Position numbers and translations under genes: made by a program
NCBI GenBank assembly: GCA_945883825.1
Contig: CAMCYF010000007.1
Coordinates: 1-64,000 of the forward strand
Source: Chitinophaga pinensis
Lineage (GTDB): Bacteria; Bacteroidota; Bacteroidia; Flavobacteriales_D; Crocinitomicaceae
DNA length: 64,000 nt
Direction of reading: 5' to 3'
Part shown: piece after piece, positions 8,093-19,102 of the stretch
Numbering within the stretch: position 1 is the stretch's first letter
Layout of the letters: each line of letters opens with the position of its first letter
Notes under the pieces: model-generated
Databases searched by the model: none
Told to the model about the DNA's origin: nothing
Seen by the model: only the letters and a program-made list of their open reading frames with translations

Positions 8093-9481
8093 ATGTATCT
8101 TAAAAACAAACTAATTGCAGGTTTTGGTCTAAGTCTGCTTTTCAATGCAACTATTTTTTCACAAGCACTTCCTGGAACACTTAATTGGTATAACGGAGAA
8201 GGAACTGGAATGCAAACAGATAAAGCATATAAATTACTTAAAAGCAAAAAACCTAAAGCAGTTATTGTAGCTGTAATTGACTCTGGTGTGGATATTGAAC
8301 ATGAAGACTTACAAGGAAAAATATGGACTAACGAAAAGGAAATTCCAAAAAATGGAATTGACGATGATAAAAACGGCTATATAGACGATGTACACGGCTG
8401 GAATTTTCTCGGAAATAAAAAAGGTCAGAATTTAGAGGCAGCTAGACTTGAAAAAACTAGGATATTAGCAAAATTAATGTTGAAATATGACGGTATTGAT
8501 CCTTCAAGCATAAAGAAAGATGCTGAATATGAATTGTACCTAAAAGTAAAATCAGAAGTTACTGAGGCGCGCGCTGAATTTGAACCATATATGGAAATGT
8601 TAAAGCAATTTGATGCTGAAACTAAAAAATATATTGAAGACCAAATGAAATATAATCTGAATGTAGATTTTAATGACCGAGCTTTAATTGGTGATAATCC
8701 TGATGATTTTAATGATATACATTATGGAAATCCAGATGTAGAAGGCCCAGATGCACTCCATGGAACACATGTTGCAGGAATTATTGCGGCAATTAGAGGA
8801 AATGATAAAGGTGGTGATGGTGTTGCAGACAATGTAAAAATCATGTCAATTCGTACCGTTCCAAATGGCGATGAATTTGATAAAGATATTTATTTAGCTA
8901 TTCGGTACGCAGTTGATAATGGTGCAAGTGTAATAAATATGTCATTTGGTAAAGCCTATTCACCTCACCAACAAAAAGTATACGAGGCATTTCAATATGC
9001 CGACTCTAAAGGTGTATTATTAATTCATGCAGCTGGAAACGATGCGAAAGACATTGATATTGAACCGAATTACCCAACATCTATGTATTCATTTCAAGAA
9101 GCACTACTTGATCATTTTTTAACAATTGGAGCATCTACAATTAAAAAAGATTCTTTAACTGCTTCTTTTTCAAATTTTGGTAAAAAAGGAGTTGATATTT
9201 TTGCTCCAGGATTTCAAATTTACAATTCTGTTCCCCAAAGTGAATATAAAAATTTACAAGGTACTTCGATGGCAGCTCCAATGGTTGCAGGAGTTGCAGC
9301 TCTTCTTAAATCTTACTTCCCAAGCTTGTCTATGTCTGAAATAAAAAGCATAATTTTATCTTCTGGAACAAAATACAAAGGTGATTTTGAGAATTTATCG
9401 GCTACTGGAAAAGTTGTAAACGTTTACAATGCAGTAAAATCTTGTCAAAAGCTTGAGGCTAAAAAAAATAGTAAAAATTGA
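8093..9481 (+). CDS. Secreted subtilisin-like serine peptidase (S8)
   Basis: A 462-residue exported peptidase. The signal peptide covers about residues 1-24. The triad is Asp63 (VIDSGVD), His223 (HGTHVAG) and Ser392 (GTSMAAP), with the oxyanion Asn316 in AAGND. About 110 residues separate the end of the Asp motif from the start of the His region (residues 105-215), far more than in subtilisin; this insert is helical and charged, and is common in a Bacteroidota subgroup of S8 peptidases. There is no obvious prodomain and no T9SS tail, so release into the periplasm is likely. Its stop overlaps the next gene by four bases (TTGA). Confidence 0.93.
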   Translation: MYLKNKLIAGFGLSLLFNATIFSQALPGTLNWYNGEGTGMQTDKAYKLLKSKKPKAVIVAVIDSGVDIEHEDLQGKIWTNEKEIPKNGIDDDKNGYIDDVHGWNFLGNKKGQNLEAARLEKTRILAKLMLKYDGIDPSSIKKDAEYELYLKVKSEVTEARAEFEPYMEMLKQFDAETKKYIEDQMKYNLNVDFNDRALIGDNPDDFNDIHYGNPDVEGPDALHGTHVAGIIAAIRGNDKGGDGVADNVKIMSIRTVPNGDEFDKDIYLAIRYAVDNGASVINMSFGKAYSPHQQKVYEAFQYADSKGVLLIHAAGNDAKDIDIEPNYPTSMYSFQEALLDHFLTIGASTIKKDSLTASFSNFGKKGVDIFAPGFQIYNSVPQSEYKNLQGTSMAAPMVAGVAALLKSYFPSLSMSEIKSIILSSGTKYKGDFENLSATGKVVNVYNAVKSCQKLEAKKNSKN

Positions 9482-9933
9482 GAGTAGTTATTTTCTTTTT
9501 TATTGCTTTAAATGCACACTATTTTAGTGCACAACAAGATGTAAAAAAACTAAATGAATTAATTCAAAATTGGCACAAAGCCGCCAGTGATGCACAATTT
9601 GATTCCTATTTTAAATGCTTAACAGACGATTTTATTTTTTTAGGAACCGCACCCGGTGAACGCTGGACAAAAAAAGAATTTCAAGCATTTTCAAAAACAT
9701 TTTTTGATAGAGGAAAAGCATGGGATTTTAAAGCCTCAAATAGAATATGGAACTTCTCTAAAGACGGAAAAACAGCTTGGTTTGATGAAGATCTTGCAAC
9801 ATGGATGCAAGGATGCCGAGGAAGCGGGGTTTGTATAAAAATCAAAGGTTTATGGACAATATCTTACTACAACCTTACCGTGCTAATAGAAAATGAAAAG
9901 ATAAAAGAATTTATTGAACTTCGGAAAAACTGA
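9478..9933 (+). CDS. Secreted SnoaL/DUF4440-like protein with a TTG start
   Basis: The frame starts at TTG 9478, overlapping the subtilase stop by four bases, and gives a good signal peptide (MRVVIFFFIALNAHYFSAQ); no in-frame ATG exists before mid-protein, so TTG is the only reasonable start. The mature 130 residues match the small alpha+beta barrel of NTF2/SnoaL-like proteins: LIQNWHKAASDAQFDSYF, then FLGTAPGERWTKKEF and a closing strand with WTISYYNLTVL. Such domains in Bacteroidota usually bind small ligands or act as enzymes with unclear substrates. The overlap suggests translation coupled to the peptidase. Confidence 0.8.
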   Translation: MRVVIFFFIALNAHYFSAQQDVKKLNELIQNWHKAASDAQFDSYFKCLTDDFIFLGTAPGERWTKKEFQAFSKTFFDRGKAWDFKASNRIWNFSKDGKTAWFDEDLATWMQGCRGSGVCIKIKGLWTISYYNLTVLIENEKIKEFIELRKN

Positions 9934-10793
9934 TGTTTGTAATCGACAATCAACTTAAAACCGCAAAAAACTATTTCTCTGAACAGCTTAAAAACTTGTT
10001 CACATCCACTGAAATAAATTCAATGTGGAAAGAAATTATTTGTTTCCGTTTTAATTGGAATGCAAGTGATTTTATTTTAAATACTACTTTTCGACTTTCA
10101 GAATCAGATTTACTTTTCATTAGATACTATGTACATCGACTTCAAAATAATGAGCCCTTTCAATACATTCATGGGACAACTACTTTTTTTGGACTTGAAT
10201 TAAAGTGTGACAAACGTGCCTTAATTCCACGTCCTGAAACAGAAGAATTAGTAGCTTGGGTAGTAGAATTTGGTCCTTATAAAACAATTACAGACTTATG
10301 TACAGGCTCTGGCTGTATTGCACTAGGACTCAAATCAAAATTCTCTGAATCAAATGTTACAGGCCTTGATATTTCTTCGGATGCTTTGAGTCTTGCAAAA
10401 GAAAATTCTGAGCTTACCAATCTAGATGTCAAATTCAATCTTGCAGATGTACTTAATATCAATGGGGATTTATTAGTTAATAAATGGGATTGTATTATTT
10501 CAAATCCACCATATATCCCATCTAATGAAAGAGAAAGTATTGCAGAAAATGTGCTCAATTTTGAGCCTGAAGTAGCCTTATTTGTGGAAAATGAAAATCC
10601 TATCATCTTCTACGAAGCAATTGTTAAATATGCCAAATTAAATCTTTCAGAAAATGGTTTTTTGTTTTTTGAAATACACCCTGATTTTTCAGCAGAAATA
10701 AGTGACTTATTAAAACTTAAGGGATTTATAAACATAGAACTGAGGAAAGATTTACAAGGTAAAAATCGCATGATAAAAGCACAAAATGAGTAA
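9933..10793 (+). CDS. prmC: Peptide chain release factor N5-glutamine methyltransferase
   Basis: 286 residues, with an N-terminal helical domain (about 1-85) and a SAM-dependent methyltransferase domain. The family-specific NPPYIP motif, which holds the glutamine of the GGQ loop, is at about residue 191, and the SAM-binding glycine motif is DLCTGSGCIALGL near residue 114. It methylates the GGQ glutamine of release factors RF1 and RF2. Start ATG at 9933 shares one base with the previous stop (TGATG), so the genes are translationally coupled. Confidence 0.94.
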   Translation: MFVIDNQLKTAKNYFSEQLKNLFTSTEINSMWKEIICFRFNWNASDFILNTTFRLSESDLLFIRYYVHRLQNNEPFQYIHGTTTFFGLELKCDKRALIPRPETEELVAWVVEFGPYKTITDLCTGSGCIALGLKSKFSESNVTGLDISSDALSLAKENSELTNLDVKFNLADVLNINGDLLVNKWDCIISNPPYIPSNERESIAENVLNFEPEVALFVENENPIIFYEAIVKYAKLNLSENGFLFFEIHPDFSAEISDLLKLKGFINIELRKDLQGKNRMIKAQNE

Positions 10794-13274
<2,481 letters not shown>

Positions 13275-13282
<8 letters not shown>

Positions 13283-14165
13283 TCCATTTTCGGGAGTAGG
13301 AGTTGCTCTTGTAACCCCATTCAAGAAAGATATGTCTGTAGATTTTGAAGCACTTCGAAAATTAGTTCAACTACAAATTCTCGGAGGTACAAATTTTTTA
13401 GTTGTTCAAGGCACAACCGGTGAATCCCCTACCCTTTCTCAAGAAGAAAAAATGGAGATTCTAAAAACTGTTATTGACGAAAACTCAGGAAAATTAAAAG
13501 TCGTTTATGGTCTTGGTGGCAACAACACGCATGCGCTTGGTGAACTTCTAAAAAGTTTTTCTTTCAATTCAAAAGTTGATGGTATTCTTTCTGTTTCACC
13601 ATACTACAATAAACCAACACAAAATGGCATTATTGAGCATTTTAAATACATTTCAAGCTGTACAGAATTGCCAATTATCTTGTATAATGTTCCTAGTCGA
13701 ACAGGTTCAAATATCTTAGCTGAAACAACACTTGCTTTAGCTGAAATCCCAAACATTGTTGCTATAAAAGAAGCATCCGGAAACATGGATCAAATAATGG
13801 AAATTATTCGCTTACGAAAGCCTGATTTTGGTGTAATTTCTGGTGATGATGCCATTACAATGCCTTTAATTGCTGCAGGTGCTGATGGAGTAATTTCAGT
13901 AGTTGCAAATGCATTCCCTGAAAAATTTTCTAAAATGGTTCATGCTTCAATAAATGGAGATCTTGATAGTGCCCGAAAAGAGCATTATGATTTATTAGCA
14001 ATCACAAGAATGTTTTTTGAAGAAGGAAATCCTGGTGGAGTAAAAGTAGCACTTTCAAAACGCAATATAATTCAGGAATTTATGCGTCTTCCGCTAATTC
14101 CTGTATCAGAAAAACTTAGAGAAAGAATTCTAAAACAAACGGATGTAATATTGAAAAACCCATAG
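13275..14165 (+). CDS. dapA: 4-hydroxy-tetrahydrodipicolinate synthase
   Basis: 296 residues, the usual length of this TIM-barrel aldolase. The Schiff-base lysine is Lys165 (IAIKEASGN), the tyrosine that relays protons is Tyr137 in ILYNVPSRTG, and the GTTGESPTLS motif near residue 47 binds pyruvate. It condenses pyruvate with aspartate semialdehyde in the lysine/diaminopimelate pathway. Its start overlaps the preceding unknown gene by eight bases. No terminator was recognised after the stop, but a 480-base noncoding stretch follows. Confidence 0.95.
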
Positions 14166-14646
14166 TGTTTTAATATTTTTAATAATTTATTCCAACAATA
14201 ATTTTCTGTGGTAATTCCTTAGTGTTAAATCTTTCTATGCGCTAAATTAAGGTCTTTACCTAAAATAAGAAACCGAAGGAATTTAATTTAAATTTAAAGC
14301 GCATTTAAAAACAACACTTATGTTTTCCTCGGAAAAACCTGAGATATATAATCTTTGAATTACTACATTTGCTCGAATTTAGTTAACTATGAAATATCTA
14401 TCTGACACTAATTTTAAAACAACAACTATATTTTATTTATTACAATTGGAAAAACAGTAGCTAAATTGTTTTTAAGAAAATATTCTATCTGAAATAAAAA
14501 CACCAATTAAATCGAATATAAACGCAAACCTTAACTTTGCTCTTTCAGTTTGGGCTTTTCAACTATTTTTTTGTATAAAGAGATGTCGACTTATGTGATT
14601 ACCTCTTTTTTTTATATATTCGCAAAATACTTTAAAATTATTTAAT
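14166..14646 (+). other. Intergenic stretch of about 480 bases
   Basis: Very A+T-rich, with no open frame of useful length, no hairpin terminator of good quality and no RNA I recognise. Two TAnnTTTG-like boxes occur (TACATTTG at 14364-14371 and TAACTTTG at 14532-14539); the second could serve the gene at 14647 with a leader of about 100 bases. A weak inverted pair flanking a large loop precedes a T run at about 14577-14615. It may hold a decayed gene, but I cannot show it. Confidence 0.5.
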
Positions 14647-15033
14647 ATGAAAATTTTATTATTTATACCATTCTTATTTATGTGTAGTATCGTGTTTGGA
14701 CAATCCTACAATTCAGATTCAATAATAGGTAAGCCAAAAAAAATAGGGAATCTTGAGATAGCACAGAATGATTTTCCAAGAAAATTATATTGGTATGATA
14801 TCGAAAAGGCTCTTACAGATTTGGGAAATGGATGGAGGCTTCCAACTAAAGATGAACTTAATATTATGTTTCTCAACAAGGACAAGATTAGCGGTTTTGC
14901 TAATAGCCGCTATTGGAGTTCAACGGATGGAGGTGACAACAGTGCATGGGGCCAGGGTTTTGAAAGTGGTAATCAGAAGTTAGCCAATAAGTTCAATAAC
15001 AACTACTTTGTACGTGCTGTTAGGGCTTTCTAG
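14647..15033 (+). CDS. Small secreted DUF1566 (Lcl C-terminal-like) protein
   Basis: 128 residues with a signal peptide (about 1-18, ending CSIVFGQ). The rest is one compact domain with the marks of DUF1566/Lcl-C modules: a WYDIEKAL strand-helix, GWRLPTKDEL, YWSST and the closing FVRAVRAF. These C-type-lectin-like domains usually occur as part of larger surface proteins; here it stands alone with about 45 residues before it. It is set in an AT-rich accessory patch with long noncoding flanks. Function unknown; ligand binding is plausible. Confidence 0.78.
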   Translation: MKILLFIPFLFMCSIVFGQSYNSDSIIGKPKKIGNLEIAQNDFPRKLYWYDIEKALTDLGNGWRLPTKDELNIMFLNKDKISGFANSRYWSSTDGGDNSAWGQGFESGNQKLANKFNNNYFVRAVRAF

Positions 15034-15053
15034 AACTGAGCCTGTCGAAGGTT
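15033..15053 (+). repeat. Short dispersed element, copy 1
   Basis: Contains CTGAGCCTGTCGAAGG. It agrees with the copy at 16477-16492 in 12 of 16 positions (CTGAG at the start and TCGAAGG at the end), in the same orientation. Similar short CTGAG...TCGAAGG sequences are common between genes of many bacteria, which I recall rather than show here. Confidence 0.55.
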
Positions 15054-15488
15054 TAACCATTTAACTATTTAATTTCGCTCACCGCTTAAGCTGTCAATTT
15101 ATGAGAAAAAGCTATAAAAAAAACCAGTAGGCTCGTACTTTTTTTTTTTGGTCTCCACTGACCTATTTTTGAACACTTTTTTGGAGGATTTGGAAAGTAT
15201 TATTAGCTTGTAAAACTAGTTCCAGTAGTAGCAGATCAAATAAACAAATCAGTACAAAAAAGGTTTCAAAATATAAAAAGCTTTTTTATGATTTGTAGAA
15301 AAATTATTTGTTTGTAATAGTATGCGCATTTCTAATATCGTATAACTAAAGTTAAGTTTATTTTATATCGATTAAAAAGCCATCAAGAACCATTATTGAG
15401 CATCGCAATTTTCTATATTAATTTACGCTATTTTACGTGAAAATATGTATTTTTGAAGGTATTTTCACGGTAAATATAGCCTCTTATA
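15034..15488 (+). other. Intergenic stretch of about 455 bases before fic
   Basis: AT-rich, with a 12-base T run near 15129-15140. No gene or RNA is recognised. It contains the first short dispersed element at its left end and the inverted repeat with embedded promoter at its right end, both described separately. Confidence 0.5.
15428..15479 (+). promoter_or_regulatory. Inverted repeat enclosing the -7 element of the fic promoter
   Basis: The left arm at 15428-15445 and the right arm at 15460-15479 are near-perfect inverted copies, sharing a GTGAAAATA/TATTTTCAC core; only two small base insertions separate them. A TATTTTTG -7 box at 15448-15455 lies exactly in the 14-base space between the arms. 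The predicted transcription start (about 15460) falls in the right arm, 30 bases before the fic ATG. This layout is that of an operator where a bound dimer would block RNA polymerase. Confidence 0.7.
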
Positions 15489-16376
15489 ATGATAAACCAG
15501 ACAACAAAAGATAAAATTCAGGCACTGCACCTTCAATATTTGAACTTGGCAAAGGGAAATAAATCAGTATTAAAGGAAATAACCCTTGCTGAAATTCCGG
15601 AGTTGGTTTATAACTCAAACGCTATCGAAAATTCAACCCTTTCATTGGAAGACACAGAAAAAATTCTTGCTGGAGGTATTTTAGCTCGAAAAGTAAATGT
15701 AAGGGAAGTTTATGAAGCCAAAAATTTGGCTAAACTTACTGAATCCATATTAGAAAAAAACAAATCGAGAATAAACATAAAACTAATTTTAAGCTTGCAT
15801 AAAACTTTGCTTACCAACATTGACGATAATATTTCAGGTCGTTTTAGAATTGGCAAAGAATGGGTGCGTGTTGGCAATCACTTAGGTGCAAATCCACAGT
15901 TTGTTCCTACACTTATACAAGAACTAGTTGATAGTTACAACCAGAATAAAATCAGTTATTTTTTAGATGCTGTGTCACATTTTCACGCGGAGTTTGAAAC
16001 CATTCACCCATTTGTTGACGGAAATGGAAGAATGGGTAGAGCGCTTATTAATCTGCAGTTAATAAATTTAGGTTTCCCTCCAATTATCATTCAAAATAAA
16101 AGCAAACATACTGAATACTATACGCTGTTTACACAGTACCAGTCAACATTTAAATTTGGAGGTTTTACCGAGTTATTTGCACTACTATTGCAAGAATCTT
16201 TACACAAAAGAATAAGCATACTTACGGCAAAAAAAATAATTCCACTTGCACTATGGGCATCGCAAAAAGGAGTAAAACCAAACGTTGCAGCCAATAAAGC
16301 CAAAAGGCAAACGATTCCTGCCTTCCGTCTGCGAGAAAAATGGATGATTGCAGAAGAATTTACATCAAGCAAATAA
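15489..16376 (+). CDS. Fic-family AMP-transferase (class II) with C-terminal helix-turn-helix-like region
   Basis: 295 residues. The Fic core motif HPFVDGNGRMGR starts at His173, and the inhibitory alpha-helix motif S43-NAI-E47-N48 is at the N-terminus, which marks class II Fic proteins that restrain themselves in cis. They transfer AMP from ATP onto a hydroxyl of a target protein. The last 45 residues (LALWASQKGVKPN, then TIPAFRLREKWMI) resemble an excisionase/MerR-type winged helix, so the protein may bind DNA; the palindrome over its promoter would be the obvious site. Target protein unknown. No partner antitoxin gene is adjacent. Likely an accessory gene. Confidence 0.88.
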   Translation: MINQTTKDKIQALHLQYLNLAKGNKSVLKEITLAEIPELVYNSNAIENSTLSLEDTEKILAGGILARKVNVREVYEAKNLAKLTESILEKNKSRINIKLILSLHKTLLTNIDDNISGRFRIGKEWVRVGNHLGANPQFVPTLIQELVDSYNQNKISYFLDAVSHFHAEFETIHPFVDGNGRMGRALINLQLINLGFPPIIIQNKSKHTEYYTLFTQYQSTFKFGGFTELFALLLQESLHKRISILTAKKIIPLALWASQKGVKPNVAANKAKRQTIPAFRLREKWMIAEEFTSSK

Positions 16377-16456
16377 TTATTGAATTAGCTAAAAAAAAGC
16401 AATTCCTAGAAAAGAGTGAGAATGAGAATAAAAATGAGAGTGAAGTAAAACAAAGT

Positions 16457-16507
16457 AGAGTATATCTCTTTTACCCCTGAGTTCATCGAAGGGTAGCTCT
16501 ATACTCT
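16457..16507. terminator. Nested hairpin between fic and ssrA, possibly a shared terminator
   Basis: An outer AGAGTAT/ATACTCT pair (16457-16463 with 16501-16507) surrounds an inner TACCC/GGGTA pair (16472-16476 with 16491-16495). It lies after the fic stop on one strand and beyond the ssrA 3' end on the other. T tracts are short on both sides, so termination is a guess. The inner part is the second copy of the short dispersed element. Confidence 0.4.
16472..16495 (+). repeat. Short dispersed element, copy 2
   Basis: Contains CTGAGTTCATCGAAGG, matching the copy at 15037-15052 in 12 of 16 positions and in the same orientation. Its ends CCCT and AGGG can pair. The two copies bracket the fic gene. 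Confidence 0.5.
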
Positions 16508-16519
16508 CACTCTGTTTTG

Positions 16520-16919
16520 TGGAGTCGGAGGGGTTCGAACCCTCGTCCAAACGACGAATACTCTAGCTTTCTACATGCTTATTTCTTGATTGGTTTTAGA
16601 TTGTGAGACGGACAAGAACACCCAAGCTCCCAACTTAGCTTCTAAAGTTTCACCAGCGCTTAGAAACATCACACCGGCTAGCCTGATGGGATGAACTTCC
16701 GATTGGTAAATCTAACAGGCAGAAATTTACCGGAAGTACTCGTCCAACCTACTATACTTCGATCGGATAAAGCCAACTAACTATCAGTTAATTAAGCAGC
16801 AAGTGCGTATGACGTATTGTCAATTATTGTTCGAGACAAGATATTTAAGAGGTTCATCTCAACCCTCTGCATGCTGACACTTGACTACCGCTATCGCTGT
16901 CAAATCCAATGTCGACCCC
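16520..16919 (-). ncRNA. ssrA: tmRNA (ssrA)
   Basis: The 5' end GGGGTCG pairs with the 3' end CGACTCC to form the tRNA-like acceptor stem, and the T arm GGGTTCGAACCC lies just inside the 3' end. The gene is about 400 bases, does not encode CCA, and ends with discriminator A. The tag frame ends ...DNTSYALAA followed by TAA at about 16792; the resume codon cannot be fixed by eye, so only this end is certain. tmRNA with SmpB rescues stalled ribosomes and marks the product for proteolysis. A TATCTTTG promoter lies upstream. Confidence 0.93.
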
Positions 16920-16946
16920 AAAGAACGTTTTCTTTATTAGGAAATA

Positions 16947-16979
16947 CAAAGATAGCTGTTCTCGCTCAATCTTTTCTGC
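16947..16979 (-). promoter_or_regulatory. Promoter of ssrA
   Basis: On the minus strand TTG at 16979-16977, 22 bases, then TATCTTTG at 16954-16947. The start would fall near 16940, so a short 5' trailer is removed by RNase P to give the mature 5' end at 16919. Confidence 0.7.
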
Positions 16980-17090
16980 ATAAAAGCAATTTTTATTTTC
17001 AAAAAATACCTCGTATTGGTTCATAAGAAACTATTCTCAATCTGAGTTTCCTATCAGAGAGTCTATTTTTGAGCTAATTTTCCTATTTCC

Positions 17091-17121
17091 TTTGGGATTC
17101 TTACTGAAAAAGCTATCTTTG
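17091..17121 (+). promoter_or_regulatory. Consensus promoter of thrS-infC-rpmI-rplT
   Basis: TTTG at 17091-17094, exactly 19 bases, TATCTTTG at 17114-17121. The leader before thrS is only about 20 bases, which leaves no room for a T-box or other riboswitch. Confidence 0.88.
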
Positions 17122-17147
17122 CAAATTCAATTTTCTAATAAAGTAAA

Positions 17148-19094
17148 ATGATTCAAATTACCTTGCCAGATGGCAGTGTGAGGGATTACAATAAAGGTGC
17201 TTCTGCAATGGATGTTGCCTTGAGCATATCCGAAGGTTTAGCACGAAATGTATTAGCAGCAAAAGTTGATGGCTTTGTTCAAGATGCAAATTTACCCATT
17301 AATCAAAATTCACATCTTCAGCTACTTACATGGTCTGACTTAGAAGGCAAATCTACTATGTGGCATTCTTCTGCGCACATCATGGCTGAAGCTTTAGAAT
17401 TTTATTATCCAGGTATTAAGTTGGCTATCGGTCCACCAATTACAAATGGTTTTTACTACGATATTGATCTTATGGATTATTCTATTAAGGAAGAAGATTT
17501 AGCAAGAATTGAAGAAAAAATGAAAGCATTAGCGAAAGAAAGAAACCCTTTTATTCGCAAAGAAATATCAAAAGCAGAAGCTCTTGCTTATTTTGATAAG
17601 AAACAAGATCCATATAAATTAGAATTGCTGTCGGAATTGGAAGATGGGACAATTACTTTTTATACTCAAGGGAATTTTACCGATTTATGCCGTGGCCCAC
17701 ATATTCCTGATACTGGATTTATAAAAGCAGTAAAATTAACCGCTATTGCAGGCGCATATTGGCGAGGAGATGAAAAAAATAAGCAGCTAACTCGTATTTA
17801 CGGAATTACTTTTCCCAAGCAAGCAGAGTTAACGGAGCATCTTGAGAAATTAGAAGAAGCAAAAAGAAGGGATCACCGAAAATTGGGGAAAGAATTGGAT
17901 TTATTTACCTTTTCACAAAAAGTTGGTCAAGGTCTTCCTCTCTGGCTTCCAAAAGGCGCAGCTTTGCGAGAACGCTTAGAAAATTTCTTGAAAAAAGCAC
18001 AGCGAAAAGCTGGCTATCAACAGGTAATTACGCCCCACATTGGAAATAAAGAATTGTACGTTACTTCCGGTCACTACGAAAAATATGGAGCAGATTCTTT
18101 TCAGCCTATTAAAACTCCAGATCCAAATGAGGAGTTTTATTTGAAGCCAATGAATTGCCCGCATCATTGTGAGATATTTAAGTCTAGACCTCGTTCATAC
18201 AAGGATTTACCTGCACGCTTCGCGGAATTTGGGACAGTTTACCGTTACGAGCAGTCAGGAGAATTACACGGACTTACAAGAGTTCGCTCTTTTACCCAAG
18301 ATGATGCGCATATTTTCTGTACGCAAGAACAAGTAAAAGACGAGTTTAAAAAAGTAATCGATATTGTTCTTTACGTTTTAAAAACATTGGATTTCCAAAA
18401 TTTTACAGCTCAAATTTCTTTGAGAGATCAAAAAGATCGTTCGAAATATATTGGTTCTGAAGAAAATTGGGAGAAGGCAGAAAATGCCATCATAGAAGCA
18501 GCTGCAGAAAAAAATCTTACTACAGTTGTAGCATACGGAGAAGCTGCATTTTATGGTCCGAAACTAGATTTCATGGTGCAAGATGCACTCGGAAGAGAAT
18601 GGCAATTGGGCACAATTCAGGTTGATTACAATTTGCCAGAGCGTTTTGAATTGGAATTTACAGGCGCTGACAATCAAAAACACCGACCTGTTATGATTCA
18701 CCGAGCTCCATTTGGTTCGATGGAACGTTTTGTTGCAGTATTATTAGAACATTGTGCCGGAGATTTCCCACTTTGGCTGACTTCAGATCAATTTATTATC
18801 CTTCCAATTTCAGAAAAATTCAACGACTACGCAGAAAAAGTTTCAGATTTCCTAAATAATTCCGATATTCGCGGACTTGTTGATGACCGAAATGAAAAAA
18901 TAGGCAAGAAAATACGAGATGCGGAGCTTGCGAAAATTCCATTTATGCTCATTGTTGGAGAAAATGAATTTGCGAATAATCAAGTATCAGTAAGACAAAG
19001 AGGAGGAGGAGGAGACATGGGTGTTGTTTCTTTAGAAGAATTTAGAAAAATCGTACAGGAAGCTATTAATAAGGAATTGACAGTAGAACTTTAA
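17148..19094 (+). CDS. thrS: Threonyl-tRNA synthetase
   Basis: 648 residues, full length. Domains in order are TGS (about 1-62), the SAD/editing domain with [10 protein letters not shown] near residue 77 (zinc-ligand HxxxH), the class II catalytic core (motif 2 near [11 protein letters not shown], motif 3 with GSMERF), and an anticodon-binding domain in the last 100 residues. The editing domain removes mischarged serine. It heads the usual thrS-infC-rpmI-rplT operon; infC begins 8 bases after its stop. Confidence 0.97.
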   Translation: MIQITLPDGSVRDYNKGASAMDVALSISEGLARNVLAAKVDGFVQDANLPINQNSHLQLLTWSDLEGKSTMWHSSAHIMAEALEFYYPGIKLAIGPPITNGFYYDIDLMDYSIKEEDLARIEEKMKALAKERNPFIRKEISKAEALAYFDKKQDPYKLELLSELEDGTITFYTQGNFTDLCRGPHIPDTGFIKAVKLTAIAGAYWRGDEKNKQLTRIYGITFPKQAELTEHLEKLEEAKRRDHRKLGKELDLFTFSQKVGQGLPLWLPKGAALRERLENFLKKAQRKAGYQQVITPHIGNKELYVTSGHYEKYGADSFQPIKTPDPNEEFYLKPMNCPHHCEIFKSRPRSYKDLPARFAEFGTVYRYEQSGELHGLTRVRSFTQDDAHIFCTQEQVKDEFKKVIDIVLYVLKTLDFQNFTAQISLRDQKDRSKYIGSEENWEKAENAIIEAAAEKNLTTVVAYGEAAFYGPKLDFMVQDALGREWQLGTIQVDYNLPERFELEFTGADNQKHRPVMIHRAPFGSMERFVAVLLEHCAGDFPLWLTSDQFIILPISEKFNDYAEKVSDFLNNSDIRGLVDDRNEKIGKKIRDAELAKIPFMLIVGENEFANNQVSVRQRGGGGDMGVVSLEEFRKIVQEAINKELTVEL

Positions 19095-19102
19095 ATATAT
19101 TA

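Noticed and set aside
14166-16519. Genomic island with attachment site at the ssrA 3' end
   Set aside because: No second copy of the ssrA 3' end (TTCGAACCCCTCCGACTCC) and no integrase were seen nearby; a small accessory patch is all I can support.
16817-17026. 69-codon plus-strand reading frame across the ssrA region
   Set aside because: It is antisense to the tmRNA and its promoter, with no protein-like composition; the structured RNA explains the sequence.
17122-17147. T-box riboswitch before thrS
   Set aside because: The leader is only about 20 bases, far too short for one.
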